This document shows, one piece after another, positions 6,765 through 14,140 of a stretch of DNA of 32,200 bases. The stretch lies in assembly GCA_947382875.1 (NCBI GenBank), contig CANDBG010000032.1, forward strand, positions 1-32,200, given 5' to 3'. Source of the DNA: an uncultured Oscillibacter sp. Its GTDB lineage: Bacteria > Bacillota > Clostridia > Oscillospirales > Oscillospiraceae. Under the pieces are notes generated by a model, which saw nothing but the letters and a program-made list of their open reading frames with translations, made no database searches and had not been told where the DNA came from. Numbering within the stretch: position 1 is the first letter of the stretch; every line of letters begins with the position of its first letter. Position numbers and translations under genes: made by a program.

Positions 6765-7973
6765 TCACTCCACTTCCACCCCGTAGCTCTCGCACAGCCG
6801 ACGCAGGCCGTCCCGATAGCCAGAGGCTACAAAATTTACCTTCCATTGGCCCTTGTGCCGGTAGATTTCCACCGCTACCAATGTCCGTTCAATACTTAAA
6901 TGCTCCAGCTTCATCCGGCAAAGCTCCCGCTGTCCCGCAAATAAACGCAATAATGGTTCCTGTACCTGGGAAAAATTTTTGCTCGGTTCTTCGCCGTAGA
7001 TCGAATAACAGACTGCAATGCGCTCCACGGAGGGCTCTACCTCCGAAAGAGACGCCAGCGCCAAGGGCTGAAGTCCGCCTGTTCCCAGACGAACCGCATG
7101 GTCCCGGGACTCCGGGTTTCCGAAAAACACGAAGTCTGCGTCACCCCGCACTTTTCCGTTTTTTTGCAGCAGAAACAAATAGCTGTCCAGTTCCATAGGC
7201 ACCCGGGTGCCCTGATACTCCAGCGCTACCTTTAATATGCCCTGTTCCAGTTCTGGAAAACCCGTCCGCTGGCCGCGGGCCATGTACGGAATACTTGCGT
7301 CCGGCGCCGCCGGAGGAAGCGCTTCCATCGGAACAACCGGCGGATTTACCTCCTGGCCTCCAGGGGCCGGCGCCAGGTCGCCGCGGCGTACCGGTGCGCC
7401 TGTCCGCGCTTGCCCGGTTACACAAATATGTCGGATGACCCGGCTCTTTACCAGAATTTCTCCATACAAAACCGTATGGTCCCGCAGAGCTTCCATTTTC
7501 AGGGAAACCGTATGGCGTCCCGCCGGCAGCCGCGCCGGTGAAATGGACATACCATGAATCGTGCATTCCAGCTCCACTGGACCAGCCAATGAAAGTACCA
7601 CCGAAAACATATTCTCTGTTCCGGCGGCGAATTCCCCTAACGCGATCAGCAAAGGCAGGTTCCAGTGGGACGGCTCGCCGGGAATGTTCTCCACATCGCC
7701 ATTTACTGTTACCCCTTCCAGCGTTACCCCGCGGGTTTCCGCACGTATGGCCGTCCGGTTGGACGCCCCTGGCTCTGTGACCTCGACCCGCAGATTTTTC
7801 AGCGTCACACCCGAGGACGCCACCCGGAAAACCGGGCCATGCGCTGCCCATACCGTCGCTCCGCTGCCGTCAATCTCACAGGGCCGCGTTACCTGAACCG
7901 GTCCTTCGTATTCGCCGGGCGTCAGGCGCAGCCGGCCCCCGCATTCGTCCAGCTGCCGCTGTAATGCGTTCAT
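6765..7973 (-). CDS. Beta-helix domain fused to a degenerate TerD domain
   Basis: A 402-residue protein. Residues about 1-110 have short repeating strands typical of a right-handed parallel beta-helix (LRLTPGEYEGPVQV, CEIDGSGATVW, GVTLKNLRVEV, GVTLEGVTVNGDV). Residues about 120-190 look like a beta-sandwich, a proline/alanine-rich linker follows (about 195-230), and from about 240 to the end is a TerD domain (RVPMELDSYLFLLQKNGKV, then GDADFVFFGNPES, ending LRRLCESYGVEVE). The acidic glycine loop that binds Ca2+ in TerD (GDNLTGxGxGDDE) is absent; GTGGLQPLALASL stands there. No signal peptide. Start ATG 7973 has GGAGG nine bases upstream; an ATG at 8000 has none. The beta-helix may bind a ligand or surface while TerD pairs with its paralogues; this is inference. 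Confidence 0.82.
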   Translation of the reverse strand: MNALQRQLDECGGRLRLTPGEYEGPVQVTRPCEIDGSGATVWAAHGPVFRVASSGVTLKNLRVEVTEPGASNRTAIRAETRGVTLEGVTVNGDVENIPGEPSHWNLPLLIALGEFAAGTENMFSVVLSLAGPVELECTIHGMSISPARLPAGRHTVSLKMEALRDHTVLYGEILVKSRVIRHICVTGQARTGAPVRRGDLAPAPGGQEVNPPVVPMEALPPAAPDASIPYMARGQRTGFPELEQGILKVALEYQGTRVPMELDSYLFLLQKNGKVRGDADFVFFGNPESRDHAVRLGTGGLQPLALASLSEVEPSVERIAVCYSIYGEEPSKNFSQVQEPLLRLFAGQRELCRMKLEHLSIERTLVAVEIYRHKGQWKVNFVASGYRDGLRRLCESYGVEVE

Positions 7974-8008
7974 CTTCCCCCGCCTCCATCCGTCATCCAT
8001 GCAGGAAC

Positions 8009-8040
8009 GGGCGCGGGGATGTTTTGTCTCCCCCGCGCCC
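8009..8040. repeat. Strong GC-rich hairpin between terD and the TerD fusion gene
   Basis: GGGCGCGGGG (8009-8018) and its exact complement (8031-8040) form a 10-bp all-GC stem with a 12-base loop. No T-tract follows on either strand, so it is more likely an mRNA-stabilising or processing structure that sets the ratio of TerD to downstream products than a full terminator. Confidence 0.55.
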
Positions 8041-8063
8041 TGCCTGCGCTGTTGTTGTTTGAT

Positions 8064-8648
8064 TTACACGTTTACGCCGTAGCTCTTGCACAGCGCTTCC
8101 AGGCCGCCCTGGTAGCCCGCGCCGACGGCATTGAACTTCCAGTCCGCGCCGTTGCGGTAAATCTCACAGACCACCAGCGCCGTTTCAATGGAGAATTCTT
8201 CCATCAGGTCAAATTTCAGAACTTCCGTGCCAACCATGTCCTCGGGACCTGCCATCCGGGCCACGCGTACATAGGCATTCGACACCTGTCCGAAATTCTG
8301 ACGGCGGGCCTGCGCTTCGTGAATCGTTACCGTGATGGCAATTTTCTGCACGTCCGCAGGAACCTTGGTGAAGTCAATAATCAATACTTCGTCGTCGCCG
8401 TCGCCCTCGCCGGTGAGGTTGTCGCCTGTGTGACGGATGGAACCATCCACGCTTTCCAGATTGTTATAGAAAATGAAGTCCTCGTCACAGCGAACCTTGC
8501 CGTTCGCGCCCAGTACAAACGCACAGGCGTCCAGGTCGAAATCCGCGCCGCCGTCGTACTGGTTCACGTCCCAGCCCAAGCCAACCAGAGCCATGGTCAT
8601 CGTCTTGTCCAGACTGACGCGCTGGCCTTTTGCTAAATTCACTGCCAT
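8064..8648 (-). CDS. terD: TerD-family Ca2+-binding stress protein
   Basis: A 194-residue TerD protein of canonical length. Both family signatures are intact: FDLDACAFVLG (around residue 40) and [15 protein letters not shown] (around 75-90), the acidic loop that binds Ca2+, then [14 protein letters not shown] and a C-terminal GGLEALCKSYGVNV. TerD proteins are cytosolic beta-sandwich proteins linked to tellurite, phage and envelope stress, probably Ca2+-dependent scaffolds at the membrane. The start is ATG 8648 (MAVNLAKGQ) with GGGAGGAAA upstream; a longer in-frame reading to 8798 enters the preceding gene. Closest paralogue in the window is the TerD at 10728-11306, with which it shares its ends. 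Confidence 0.95.
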   Translation of the reverse strand: MAVNLAKGQRVSLDKTMTMALVGLGWDVNQYDGGADFDLDACAFVLGANGKVRCDEDFIFYNNLESVDGSIRHTGDNLTGEGDGDDEVLIIDFTKVPADVQKIAITVTIHEAQARRQNFGQVSNAYVRVARMAGPEDMVGTEVLKFDLMEEFSIETALVVCEIYRNGADWKFNAVGAGYQGGLEALCKSYGVNV

Positions 8649-8697
8649 TTTGAATTTCCTCCCTGTTTCAAAATTTCTCGGAAGACAGCCGGACCCC

Positions 8698-9288
8698 TTA
8701 ACGGAACCGGTTCGCCAGCTCACTGACGCTGTTATCCCGGGTCGCCTGCCCAACCGCGTTGAATTTCCACTGCCCCTTGTACAGATACAACTCGCCAAAT
8801 ACCATTGCCGTCATGCCTTCGTAGTTCTCTGACAGGTTGTATTTGCAAAGTTCCTGATTTGTCTCGCCGTCGCAAATGCGGATGAACGCATTCTTAATCA
8901 GTCCAAAATGCTGCTTCCGCTGGGTCGCCTGATAAATGTTGACCACAAAAACGATCTTGTCAAACTGACCCGGCAGCGCCGACAGGTCTACCAGAATCTG
9001 CTCGTCATCTCCTTCACCCGCGCCAGTGAGATTGTCTCCCATGTGTACCACCGCGCCGCTGCTGTGCCGGAGATTGCCGAAATATACCACGTCGTTGTTT
9101 CCCGCCAGTTTTCCCGCCGTACACACAAACGCAGAGGCGTCACAGTCGATATCCTGCTTCCTGGGGGCGAAAAAACCGCCCTTTTGCTCTGCTTCGTCCC
9201 AGCCTAAGCCGACCATCACTCGACGCAGCGTTCCGCCGTCGTTCTTGCGAAGATCGACCTTCTGGCCCTTCTGGAGATTGACCGACAT
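8698..9288 (-). CDS. TerD-family protein, second paralogue type
   Basis: A 196-residue TerD-superfamily protein beginning MSVNLQKGQKVDLRKND. It keeps IDCDASAFVC and the acidic Ca2+ loop [15 protein letters not shown], then RKQHFGLIKNAFIRI. It differs from its neighbours in an inserted KGGFFAPRKQDI segment after the first strands and an ending without YGVNV, a pattern also seen in the TerZ/TerE-like branch and partly in the TerA-like gene here (KKRGFFSPKPKAIDL). ATG 9288 has GGGAGA at seven bases. It sits 31 bases after AIM24 and 49 bases before the next terD start. Family certain; the exact branch name is not. Confidence 0.92.
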   Translation of the reverse strand: MSVNLQKGQKVDLRKNDGGTLRRVMVGLGWDEAEQKGGFFAPRKQDIDCDASAFVCTAGKLAGNNDVVYFGNLRHSSGAVVHMGDNLTGAGEGDDEQILVDLSALPGQFDKIVFVVNIYQATQRKQHFGLIKNAFIRICDGETNQELCKYNLSENYEGMTAMVFGELYLYKGQWKFNAVGQATRDNSVSELANRFR

Positions 9289-9319
9289 TTGTTATCTCCC
9301 TTCGTGAAAAATCGTTTCC

Positions 9320-10000
9320 TCAACTGCTCGGAATCATGCCCCGAATCCATCCTGCAAAGCTGCCCGGGTTTCGGGTCTGAATCAACACCACGCCCGGTCC
9401 GCGGAACCGGCACACCAGACATTCCCCCGACGCAATGCTGGAAAACCAGCCGCTGGACGCCTTCTCAATTTTATAATTCATATAATCCGGCCAGGCTACC
9501 AAATGGCCGTTGTCTATCACAACTTCTTCATTCGGTTCCAGGTTGATTGCATGAATCGCCCCGTAGCTGCTCAAAAACACGGTGCCGCTTCCATGGACGT
9601 TCAGAACGAAAAAACCTTCCTTCGAGAAAATTCCCTTGGCCAGATTTTGAACGGCGGTGTCAATCTCCACGCTCTCCTCCGCCGCCAGAAAGCCACCCTT
9701 CTGAACCATCATGCCATAGGAACCGTCCAGCTTTACGTCGACGATTCCACCCGGAATCGGATGACCAAGCAGAGCGTAGCCCGGACCGCGGGAGGCCGTC
9801 AGACGCTGGAAGAAAAAGCTCTCGCCTGTGAACATCTTCCGGGCAAGACCGCCCAGAAGCCCACGCTCCATGCTGCCGGTTACATCCACCGTCGCAGACA
9901 TCGCTACCATGGCGTCCGATTCCGCTTTTACCGTCTCCCCTTTGTTCAGATTTACCTGCACAACTGGAAAGGCATCCTGATATAAAATTTTGTAATCCAT
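9320..10000 (-). CDS. AIM24 family protein
   Basis: A 226-residue all-beta protein of the AIM24 family (TIGR00266 type). Typical features are the early GETVKAESDAMVAMSATVDV, the glycine-rich run LLGGLARKMFTGESFFFQRL (about 48-67), FLAAEESVEIDT, and the GSGTVFLSSYGAIHAI strand near residue 145. No signal peptide or membrane segment. Bacterial AIM24 proteins often occur beside TerD genes; their biochemical role is unknown, and the yeast namesake acts in mitochondrial membrane organisation. ATG 10000 follows the TerA-like stop (10002-10004) by a single base, so translation is likely coupled, with only a weak AAGTAAG site before it. Confidence 0.9.
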   Translation of the reverse strand: MDYKILYQDAFPVVQVNLNKGETVKAESDAMVAMSATVDVTGSMERGLLGGLARKMFTGESFFFQRLTASRGPGYALLGHPIPGGIVDVKLDGSYGMMVQKGGFLAAEESVEIDTAVQNLAKGIFSKEGFFVLNVHGSGTVFLSSYGAIHAINLEPNEEVVIDNGHLVAWPDYMNYKIEKASSGWFSSIASGECLVCRFRGPGVVLIQTRNPGSFAGWIRGMIPSS

Positions 10001-10001
10001 C

Positions 10002-10592
10002 TTACTTGGACCCCGCTACCCAGCGCAGTCCCCAGCCAAAGGCCGCGTCCATGTCCGGATGGCTCTTGAAAAACCGAACCACCTTCTCTACGCTGAACGT
10101 TTCATTGTTCTGGTTCTCCAACAGCGCAATCGCACACATTCCCAGCTTGGAACCATATTCGTCCATACGAACCACAATGTCCTCGCTGCCGGGACACTTT
10201 ACCGTAACCACGCCGTCGGCCTGCTGCCAGTTCGCGACGCCCTCATAAATGAACGTATAAACCAAAATGCGCCGGATAGCTGCAATCTGTCCGCCGTTTA
10301 CACGCAGATTCTCGCCGCCTTCGGCCTCGCCGGTGCGGTCGTCTCCGTCCAGAGCGATGAACGGAGGCTGCTGGAGACTGCCAAAAGCATTCCCTAACGC
10401 CTGGACACAGCCTTTCGCGCCGTTGGTCAGCTCAAAGAGACAGCCCAGGTCCAGGTCAATTGCCTTGGGCTTCGGAGAGAAAAATCCGCGCTTCTTGGGT
10501 TGGCTCCAGTTCAGGTTGATCAGAATTTCTCCCAGGTCCGGACCCTTCTTCTGTAAACTTACCTTTTGCCCCTTTTTCAGTTCGACAGCCAT
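10002..10592 (-). CDS. TerA-like member of the TerD superfamily
   Basis: A 196-residue protein starting MAVELKKGQKVSLQKKG, a standard TerD-type N-terminus. It then diverges: KKRGFFSPKPKAIDLDLGCLFE and a modified acidic loop IALDGDDRTGEAEGGENL (around 78-95) in place of GDNLTGxGxGDDE, and it ends in a longer tail (VEKVVRFFKSHPDMDAAFGWG). This pattern matches TerA-like proteins, which are thought to associate with TerD partners. The loop keeps several acidic residues, so Ca2+ binding is possible but altered. ATG 10592 has AGGAGGAAATAAAA directly upstream, almost the same leader as the terD at 11306. Confidence 0.85.
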   Translation of the reverse strand: MAVELKKGQKVSLQKKGPDLGEILINLNWSQPKKRGFFSPKPKAIDLDLGCLFELTNGAKGCVQALGNAFGSLQQPPFIALDGDDRTGEAEGGENLRVNGGQIAAIRRILVYTFIYEGVANWQQADGVVTVKCPGSEDIVVRMDEYGSKLGMCAIALLENQNNETFSVEKVVRFFKSHPDMDAAFGWGLRWVAGSK

Positions 10593-10660
10593 TTTTATTT
10601 CCTCCTGTTTATGTCTTTTCCTCCAGCAAGACCAAAGCCTCGCCTGTGAAAGCTCTTTTG

Positions 10661-10722
10661 CTTACTTTTCTCTCGAGAAAAGTAAGTCCTTTTTCGGTTC
10701 CTTTTTCTGACAGAAAAAGGAA
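10661..10722. repeat. Two tandem near-perfect hairpins between terD and the TerA-like gene
   Basis: First palindrome: CTTACTTTTCTC (10661-10672) and its complement (10675-10686), two bases between. Second: TTCCTTTTTCTG (10698-10709) and its complement (10711-10722), one base between. The second lies five bases after the terD stop. Neither is followed by a normal T-tract on the minus strand, so partial termination or 3'-end protection of the terD mRNA is more likely than full termination. Confidence 0.6.
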
Positions 10723-10727
10723 TAACC

Positions 10728-11306
10728 TCACACGTTTACACCATAGTTCAGACAGAGCGCGTGCAGGCCGCCCTGGAAGCCGCTGCCAATCGCGTTGAAC
10801 TTCCATTCGCCGTTGTTGCGGTAAAGCTCGCCAACGACAACCGCTGTCTCAATGGAGAAATCTTCACCTAAATCGTAGCGGATAAGCTCGGCGCCCGTGG
10901 TCTCGTCAACTACGCGGATGAAGGCGTTAGACACCTGTCCAAAGTTCTGACGGCGCTCCTCCGCTTCGTAAATCGTTACCGTGAAATCAATCTTTTCCAC
11001 GCTCGCCGGAACCGCAGACAGGTCTACCTTGATCTGTTCGTCGTCGCCTTCACCCTCGCCGGTGAGGTTGTCGCCCAAGTGCTCCACACTGCCGGAGGCG
11101 TGCTTCAGATTGCCGTAGAATACGAAGTCCGCGTCGCCGGCCACCTTGCCCGAACCGCCCAGCAGAAACGCTGCGGCGTCCAGGTCAAAGGCAGAACCGC
11201 CGTCGTACTTGTTTACGTCCCAACCCAGGCCGATCAGCAGCTTGCTCAAACCGGGATTGCCTTTCGTCAGATCTACCTTCTGACCCTTTGTCAAACTGAC
11301 TGCCAT
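10728..11306 (-). CDS. terD: TerD-family Ca2+-binding stress protein
   Basis: A 192-residue canonical Ter[36 protein letters not shown], the intact Ca2+ loop [30 protein letters not shown] and the ending [13 protein letters not shown]. The start is ATG 11306 because AGGAGGAAATAACA lies directly before it; an in-frame ATG eight codons further upstream has no ribosome site. It follows the Ca2+ ATPase gene by 42 bases and is the first Ter structural gene after it, with a double hairpin downstream that could make it the best expressed of the group (inference). Confidence 0.96.
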   Translation of the reverse strand: MAVSLTKGQKVDLTKGNPGLSKLLIGLGWDVNKYDGGSAFDLDAAAFLLGGSGKVAGDADFVFYGNLKHASGSVEHLGDNLTGEGEGDDEQIKVDLSAVPASVEKIDFTVTIYEAEERRQNFGQVSNAFIRVVDETTGAELIRYDLGEDFSIETAVVVGELYRNNGEWKFNAIGSGFQGGLHALCLNYGVNV

Positions 11307-11348
11307 TGTTATTTCCTCCTGAATTTTCATTTTATTCCAAACCGGTGA

Positions 11349-14003
11349 TTATCCGTTGTTCTTCATCACCAGCTTGCGCACCAAGTCTACCGGGATAATC
11401 GTAAACGCCATTACCAATACAAATACCCATTCGCTTGCCGTCAGACCATAGCACCGAAGAATTACGCCGCCCATATACGTCATGATAACCTGTACCACCA
11501 CAATCAGACCCATTACACGGAGAAATCCGGGGTTGCCGCCCAGGTTGTCAAACAGGTTCAGCTTGTCCGTGCGGGCGTTAAAGGCGTTGAATACCGCAAT
11601 GAATATGAAGAAGGCAAAATAGCCGGTCAGAAGATAAGCGTCCTGGCCTGCCTCGGCGGGGCGGAAGAACGTATGCGCAAAGGGCGTGAGAATAAACACC
11701 ATGCTTAATGCGAAGGTCCAGCCTGCGCCAATCAAAATCGAACTCCACATATTGCGGCTGACAATGTGTTCGTCGCGGCGCTTGGGTTTTTCCTCCATGT
11801 AACGCTGAAGCGCCGGTTCGCCGCCAAAGGCCAGGGCCGCCAGGGTGTCCATCACCAGATTTACCCACAAAATCTGTGTGATCGTCAGAGGATTTTCAAT
11901 GTGCAGCAGCGGGCACACAAACGATACCAATACCGCTGCTACGTTGATCGTCAGCTGGAATACAATGAATTTGCGGATGCTGTTGAAAATGGTGCGGCCG
12001 TACAGAATCGCTTTTTCAATCGAATTGAAATTGTCGTCCAGAATGACAATCTCACTGGCTTCCTTGGCAACTTCCGTGCCTCCGCCCATAGCAAAGCCTA
12101 CATCCGCCCGCTTGAGCGCCGGAGAGTCGTTTACGCCGTCGCCGGTCATGCCGACCACTAAGTTCAGTTCCTGCGCTACGCGCACAAAACGGCTCTTGTC
12201 ACTCGGCAGCGCACGCGCTACAACGCGAATCGACGCTAATTTCTTCTTCAATTCTTCGTCGCTTAACTGCGCCAGCTCGTCGGAGGTCATTACCAAATCC
12301 GAGGCGTTTTTCAGCAGCCCCGCTTCTTTTGCAATCGCCATGGCCGTGTCTTTCCGGTCGCCCGTGATCATAACCACCTGTACGCCCGCCCGCTGTACCT
12401 GCGCAATCGCTTCCACCGATTCCGGACGCACTTCATCCCGGATGCCAATAACGCCTACCAGCGTCCATTCGCCCTCGGGGAGCGCGTTATCTTCAAAATT
12501 CCGGTCGCTGACCGCCAGCGCCAAAACGCGAATCGCACGGCCCGCCAGCTCGTCAATCTTGGCCTCTACGTCCGAACCGCCGCTCTGGAAGGGTTTGCGG
12601 GTTCCGTCAATGTCGTAGTAGCAACTGCACTTGCTCAGAATTTTTTCCGGCGCGCCCTTGATCAGTGACAGGCTGTAATCGCCTTCTACACGGGCCGCGG
12701 AATACTTATTCTGACTGTTGAAGGGAATGCTTCCCGTTACCTCTACATTTGCTGCTGCGTCAGCAGCGGCAAAGCTCAAAATCGCCCGTTCGGTGGCGTT
12801 GCCGCCTACGGCGCGGGCGGAGACCCCTTCGCCGGTGATTACAGCGCTGGTGTTGTACCGTACGCCCAGAGACAACAGCCGTCCAAGCTCGCCGGGAACT
12901 TCTGCACGGGTCTTGTAGGCCCGGCCTTCGCCGTCTACAAACGCTACGGCCTCCAGCTGGCCCTTCGTGATGGTGCCGGTCTTGTCGCTGAACAGAATGT
13001 TCAGGCTTCCGGCGGTCTCAATGCCGGAGACCTTGCGTACCAAAACGTTATCTTTCAGCATTTTTCCCATGTTCTGCGCGGACACAATCGCAATCATTAA
13101 AGGCAGACCCTCGGGAACCGCCATGACAATGATGATGACCGCCAGCATGACCGCTTCTACGAGGTCATTCAGCAGAGGCATCCAGCCATGCAGGTTTATG
13201 AGGAGTTCAAATTGGGGAAAGAAGGAGATATCGACAATACGCTGGAACATGAAAGCCACTGCAATCGCTACGCCGCCGATATAGCCGAATTTGCTGATTT
13301 GTCCCGCCAAGTGGCCCAGTTTCAGCTTTAACGGCGTGTCGCGGTCGTCGCCGGCCTGCAGCTCGCTTGCGATCTGACCATAAACCGATTTGTCGCCGAC
13401 CGTGGTCACTTCCATGACTGCGTTGCCGGAGCAGACCACAGAGCCGCGAAACACCTTATACGGATTCAGAAAGTCCATGGAGGTTTCCGTTTCCTGGTAA
13501 TCCTTCGGCATAACGATCTTGGCGGCCTCTTTCGCCTCGCCATTCAGAACCGACTGATCTACCTGAATCGTTCCTTCTGCAAGTATGCCGTCGGCGGGCA
13601 CCTTGTCGCCGGATTGCAGCAGAACCCAGTCGCCTGCCACGATATCCTGAATCGCAATTTCCGTCAGCTCGTTGTTTCGGTAGACCTTGCACTTGATTTG
13701 AGACGCTTCCTCCTGGAGCTTCTGGAAAGCGTTCTCATTCTTGTACTCGGAAAAGGTGGAAACAAACGTTGCCAGCAACACCGCCAGGGCGATACCGACC
13801 GATTCGTACCACTCCGTTTGCCCCAGGAACGCAAACACCACATTGATGATCAGCGCCACACAGAGAATTTTGATCATCGGGTCCCCAAAATTCCCCCGCA
13901 GTTTTTCCCAAAAACTTTCGGTGGCCTGTTCGGTCAGATGGTTGTCGCCGTGCTGTTCCCGCGACGTGCGGACTTGCTCGTCTGTCAAACCGCGTGTACT
14001 CAT
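11349..14003 (-). CDS. Ca2+-transporting P-type ATPase, PMCA-like (P2B type)
   Basis: An 884-residue integral membrane cation pump. In order: N-terminal cation-ATPase domain (1-60), actuator domain (about 100-215), VPEGLP in M4 (296-301), phosphorylation site DKTGT (340-344), nucleotide-binding domain, MITGD, the hinge TGDGVNDSPALKRADVG, and six C-terminal membrane segments with NLVMDTLAALA in M6. The M4 glutamate and M6 Asn/Asp match Ca2+ site II of plasma-membrane type pumps; no CPC or heavy-metal domain is present, so this is not a Cu/Cd pump. The actuator loop reads LNGEAK in place of TGES, keeping only Gly-Glu. ATG 14003 has AGGAAG upstream. It replaces TerC as the membrane member of the island. 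A CsoR-like palindrome precedes it. Confidence 0.92.
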   Translation of the reverse strand: MSTRGLTDEQVRTSREQHGDNHLTEQATESFWEKLRGNFGDPMIKILCVALIINVVFAFLGQTEWYESVGIALAVLLATFVSTFSEYKNENAFQKLQEEASQIKCKVYRNNELTEIAIQDIVAGDWVLLQSGDKVPADGILAEGTIQVDQSVLNGEAKEAAKIVMPKDYQETETSMDFLNPYKVFRGSVVCSGNAVMEVTTVGDKSVYGQIASELQAGDDRDTPLKLKLGHLAGQISKFGYIGGVAIAVAFMFQRIVDISFFPQFELLINLHGWMPLLNDLVEAVMLAVIIIVMAVPEGLPLMIAIVSAQNMGKMLKDNVLVRKVSGIETAGSLNILFSDKTGTITKGQLEAVAFVDGEGRAYKTRAEVPGELGRLLSLGVRYNTSAVITGEGVSARAVGGNATERAILSFAAADAAANVEVTGSIPFNSQNKYSAARVEGDYSLSLIKGAPEKILSKCSCYYDIDGTRKPFQSGGSDVEAKIDELAGRAIRVLALAVSDRNFEDNALPEGEWTLVGVIGIRDEVRPESVEAIAQVQRAGVQVVMITGDRKDTAMAIAKEAGLLKNASDLVMTSDELAQLSDEELKKKLASIRVVARALPSDKSRFVRVAQELNLVVGMTGDGVNDSPALKRADVGFAMGGGTEVAKEASEIVILDDNFNSIEKAILYGRTIFNSIRKFIVFQLTINVAAVLVSFVCPLLHIENPLTITQILWVNLVMDTLAALAFGGEPALQRYMEEKPKRRDEHIVSRNMWSSILIGAGWTFALSMVFILTPFAHTFFRPAEAGQDAYLLTGYFAFFIFIAVFNAFNARTDKLNLFDNLGGNPGFLRVMGLIVVVQVIMTYMGGVILRCYGLTASEWVFVLVMAFTIIPVDLVRKLVMKNNG

Positions 14004-14052
14004 TCCGCTTTTCTTCCTTTCGTTTTCCTTCGTAAAGGGATATCAATTCATA

Positions 14053-14069
14053 TTACCCCGTAGGGGTAA
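14053..14069. promoter_or_regulatory. CsoR-like palindrome upstream of the P-type ATPase
   Basis: TTACCCC (14053-14059), GTA, GGGGTAA (14063-14069): a perfect 7+3+7 palindrome in the 137-base gap between the kinase stop and the ATPase start, 50 bases before that start. As remembered, operators of the CsoR/CstR family have the form TACCC-n-GGGTA around a short centre. No clean -35/-10 pair is seen around it, and a terminator reading is disfavoured because no T-tract follows. Confidence 0.5.
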
Positions 14070-14140
14070 AAGAAATATGAACAAATTATGAACCTTCTAT
14101 GGCGAATCGTTAAATTCTTCAATTTTTTCCAAAAACGCCG

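Noticed and set aside
11349-14003. Copper or heavy-metal (CopA-type) exporter, as the CsoR-like site might suggest
   Set aside because: No CPC/CPH in M4 and no metal-binding N-terminal domain; PEGLP and NLVMDT fit the Ca2+ type.
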